DNA from: Roseicyclus sp041163945
GTDB taxonomy: Bacteria > Pseudomonadota > Alphaproteobacteria > Rhodobacterales > Rhodobacteraceae
DNA: 7,073 nucleotides
Reading direction: 5' to 3'
Assembly: GCA_041163945.1 (NCBI GenBank)
Contig: JBEAQJ010000138.1
Coordinates: 1-7,073 of the forward strand
Made by a program: the position numbers and the translations under genes. Position 1 is the stretch's first letter, and the number at the start of each line of letters is the position of its first letter. Positions 6,059 through 7,073 of this stretch are shown here, one piece after another. Under the pieces are notes generated by a model. That model was not told the origin of the DNA. It was given only the letters and a program-made list of their open reading frames with translations, and made no database searches.

Positions 6059-6677
6059 GGCGCAAGCCTTCAATCTTCAACAACACGGCGTCAGGGTCGG
6101 TGATGCTGGTGTGAATTTGACAGGTCATGTGCCAATCGGATTGCGCTGTTTCCAGTTCATCTTGATAGCGCACGCCTTTTTGAAACAGACAGATCCCGTG
6201 TTCCGCCAAGTGTGGAGCAGTATAGCGGCACAAACTGACCAAGGGTGCAAGAGCGCGGGCCGAGACAATATCGGCTTTTTGGGGCGGTAGATCTTCGATG
6301 CGCCGGCTCATGATGCCCACGGATATGCCCATCTGACGGGCCACCTCCCGGAGAAATGCCGCCTTTCGCAAGTCTGCCTCGACCAGAGTGATGGATAAAT
6401 CGGGGTGGGTTTCCGCGGCCATGACTGCACAAACCAAACCGGGAAATCCACCGCCGCTGCCAAGATCAAGCCAGCTTTTGGCGGTCACGGGAACATGATC
6501 CATGAGCTGCGCGGAATCGAGCATATGGCGCGTCCATATCGCGTTCAACGTCGATGGAGCGACCAGATTTATCGTTTTTTGCCAACGCGTCAGAAGATCG
6601 GCGTATCGTTCAAGCCGTTCGAATGTTTCACGTGAAACGCGCCCCGAAAGCTGCGCCTTGCTGGCATCATCGCTCAT
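6051..6677 (-). CDS. rsmG: RsmG, 16S rRNA (guanine-527-N7) methyltransferase
   Basis: Methylates N7 of G527 in 16S rRNA using S-adenosylmethionine; loss in other bacteria gives low-level streptomycin resistance. Formerly called gidB. The product is 208 residues, normal for the family. The N-terminal helical part holds VSRETFERLERYADLLTRW at 14-32 and KTINLVAPSTL at 34-44, followed by the SRH-like RHMLDSAQL at 50-58. The SAM-binding motif WLDLGSGGGFPGL is at 69-81, the acidic end of beta-2 is LVEADLRKAAFL at 98-109, and IVSARALAPL at 137-146 follows. The start overlaps the mnmG stop as ATGA, and no clear ribosome site is seen, so it is probably coupled to mnmG. Codons 14-18 (VSRET) lie within a parS site, so this stretch of protein is also selected as DNA. 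Confidence 0.98.
   Translation of the reverse strand: MSDDASKAQLSGRVSRETFERLERYADLLTRWQKTINLVAPSTLNAIWTRHMLDSAQLMDHVPVTAKSWLDLGSGGGFPGLVCAVMAAETHPDLSITLVEADLRKAAFLREVARQMGISVGIMSRRIEDLPPQKADIVSARALAPLVSLCRYTAPHLAEHGICLFQKGVRYQDELETAQSDWHMTCQIHTSITDPDAVLLKIEGLRHA
6067..6071 (-). promoter_or_regulatory. Ribosome binding site of parA
   Basis: GAAGG on the minus strand, inside the end of rsmG and 8 bases before the ATG at 6058. It decides that start over the TTG at 6073. Confidence 0.6.
6624..6639. promoter_or_regulatory. parS, ParB-binding centromere site
   Basis: TGTTTCACGTGAAACG on the plus strand matches 15 of 16 bases of the well-known bacterial parS consensus TGTTTCACGTGAAACA. The inner 14 bases (6625-6638) are a perfect palindrome. 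It lies inside rsmG, about 570 bp upstream of the parA start, and encodes the VSRET residues of RsmG. With parA and parB beside it, it completes a ParABS system. I saw no second site with an intact CACGTG core in the window. Confidence 0.95.
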
Positions 6678-7073
6678 GCCGTGCGTCGTTCATTTTGCCG
6701 GATGCGTGACAGGATCAGCGCCAAGGCCGCCGGCGTCATTCCGTCAATGCGACCTGCCTGTCCCAGGCTTCGTGGCCGGGTGCGCTCCAGCTTGCCCTTC
6801 AATTCGTTGGAAAGGCCGCCGATTGACGCGTAGTCAAAGTGTTCCGGGATCGGCTGCGCCTCGTCGCGCGCCAAACCGGCGGCATCACGCGCCTGACGTT
6901 CCACATAGGTTTTGTACATGGCGTCAATCGCCAATTGTTCTCGCGTTTCAGCAGGCAAATGTGCAAACGCCGGGATCAAACTATCAAGATGGCTGGGGGA
7001 CACGTCATGAATCGCCAATATGTCCATTCCAGTGCGCCGCTGACCATCCTGGTTGATCGCTATTCCAACTGAC
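6674..7073 (-). CDS. mnmG: MnmG (GidA), tRNA uridine-34 5-carboxymethylaminomethyl enzyme, C-terminal part
   Basis: Only the last 132 residues are present; the start and the FAD-binding Rossmann domain are beyond the right edge. With MnmE, MnmG uses FAD and methylenetetrahydrofolate to build the cmnm5 group on wobble uridines of certain tRNAs. The visible part starts in frame from the edge with GIAINQDGQRRTGMDILAI, the family's N-x-D-G-x-R-R segment. The C-terminal helical domain, which contacts MnmE and tRNA, carries MYKTYVERQ, then FDYASIGGLSNELKGKLERT and RPRSLGQAGRIDGMTPAALALIL in outline, all typical of the family. The internal ATG at 7027 is not the start because homology continues upstream of it. 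It is the first visible gene of the leftward mnmG-rsmG-parA-parB group, and its TGA overlaps the rsmG ATG. Confidence 0.96.
   Translation of the reverse strand, partial: SVGIAINQDGQRRTGMDILAIHDVSPSHLDSLIPAFAHLPAETREQLAIDAMYKTYVERQARDAAGLARDEAQPIPEHFDYASIGGLSNELKGKLERTRPRSLGQAGRIDGMTPAALALILSRIRQNERRTA

Noticed and set aside
6502..7056. A 184-codon plus-strand open frame antisense to rsmG and mnmG
   Set aside because: Both underlying genes are unmistakable; the antisense translation shows no family motif.
6051..7073. Possible replication origin beside mnmG, rsmG and parAB
   Set aside because: The gene order suggests oriC is near, but there is no AT-rich unwinding region, no DnaA-box cluster and no intergenic space in the window.
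1..7073. A novel system, mobile element, CRISPR array or defence island
   Set aside because: All ten genes belong to well-known core families in a conserved order. I saw no direct repeats, integrase, transposase, tRNA or compositional break.

Overview
The window looks like ordinary core chromosome from an alphaproteobacterium, most likely of the Rhodobacterales (Rhodobacter/Roseobacter clade). The evidence is the high GC content, the character of the proteins (for example the HrcA N-terminus with NDRSREVFRRVVEGYLETG and the RdgB stretch PGVYTADWAE), and a gene order I recall from that group: mutS, then grpE-hrcA, rph-rdgB-hemW and parB-parA-rsmG-mnmG. The species cannot be read from the sequence. 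There are ten protein genes, two of them cut by the window edges. Almost every base is coding. The only sizeable non-coding stretch is the 78 bp between hrcA and rph.

Layout from left to right. The last 42 codons of mutS run rightward to 129 and meet grpE, which runs leftward; the two stop codons overlap. The leftward heat-shock pair hrcA-grpE (1802 to 126) follows. A divergent intergenic region (1803-1880) separates it from a tightly packed rightward group: rph (RNase PH), rdgB (non-canonical purine NTP pyrophosphatase) and hemW (radical-SAM haem chaperone), ending at 4355. Three bases later a leftward group ends. Read in its own direction this group is mnmG (cut by the right edge), rsmG, parA and parB, each start overlapping the stop of the gene before it.

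How the genes work together. GrpE is the nucleotide-exchange factor for DnaK, and HrcA is the repressor that acts at CIRCE operators. rph and rdgB serve tRNA 3'-end processing and nucleotide-pool cleaning, and hemW serves haem delivery. MnmG and RsmG modify tRNA and 16S rRNA. ParA and ParB segregate the chromosome. The ParB target site parS is present as a 14-bp perfect palindrome inside rsmG, where it encodes the VSRET residues, so the window holds all three parts of the ParABS system. By family precedent this places the right half close to oriC, although I see no origin or DnaA-box cluster here.

I found no mobile element, RNA gene, CRISPR array, phage or defence gene, and no convincing candidate for an undescribed system. 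The points worth a second look are the protein-embedded parS, the two convergent gene pairs with no visible terminator, the inverted repeat between hrcA and rph with no CIRCE, and a variant loop in HemW.
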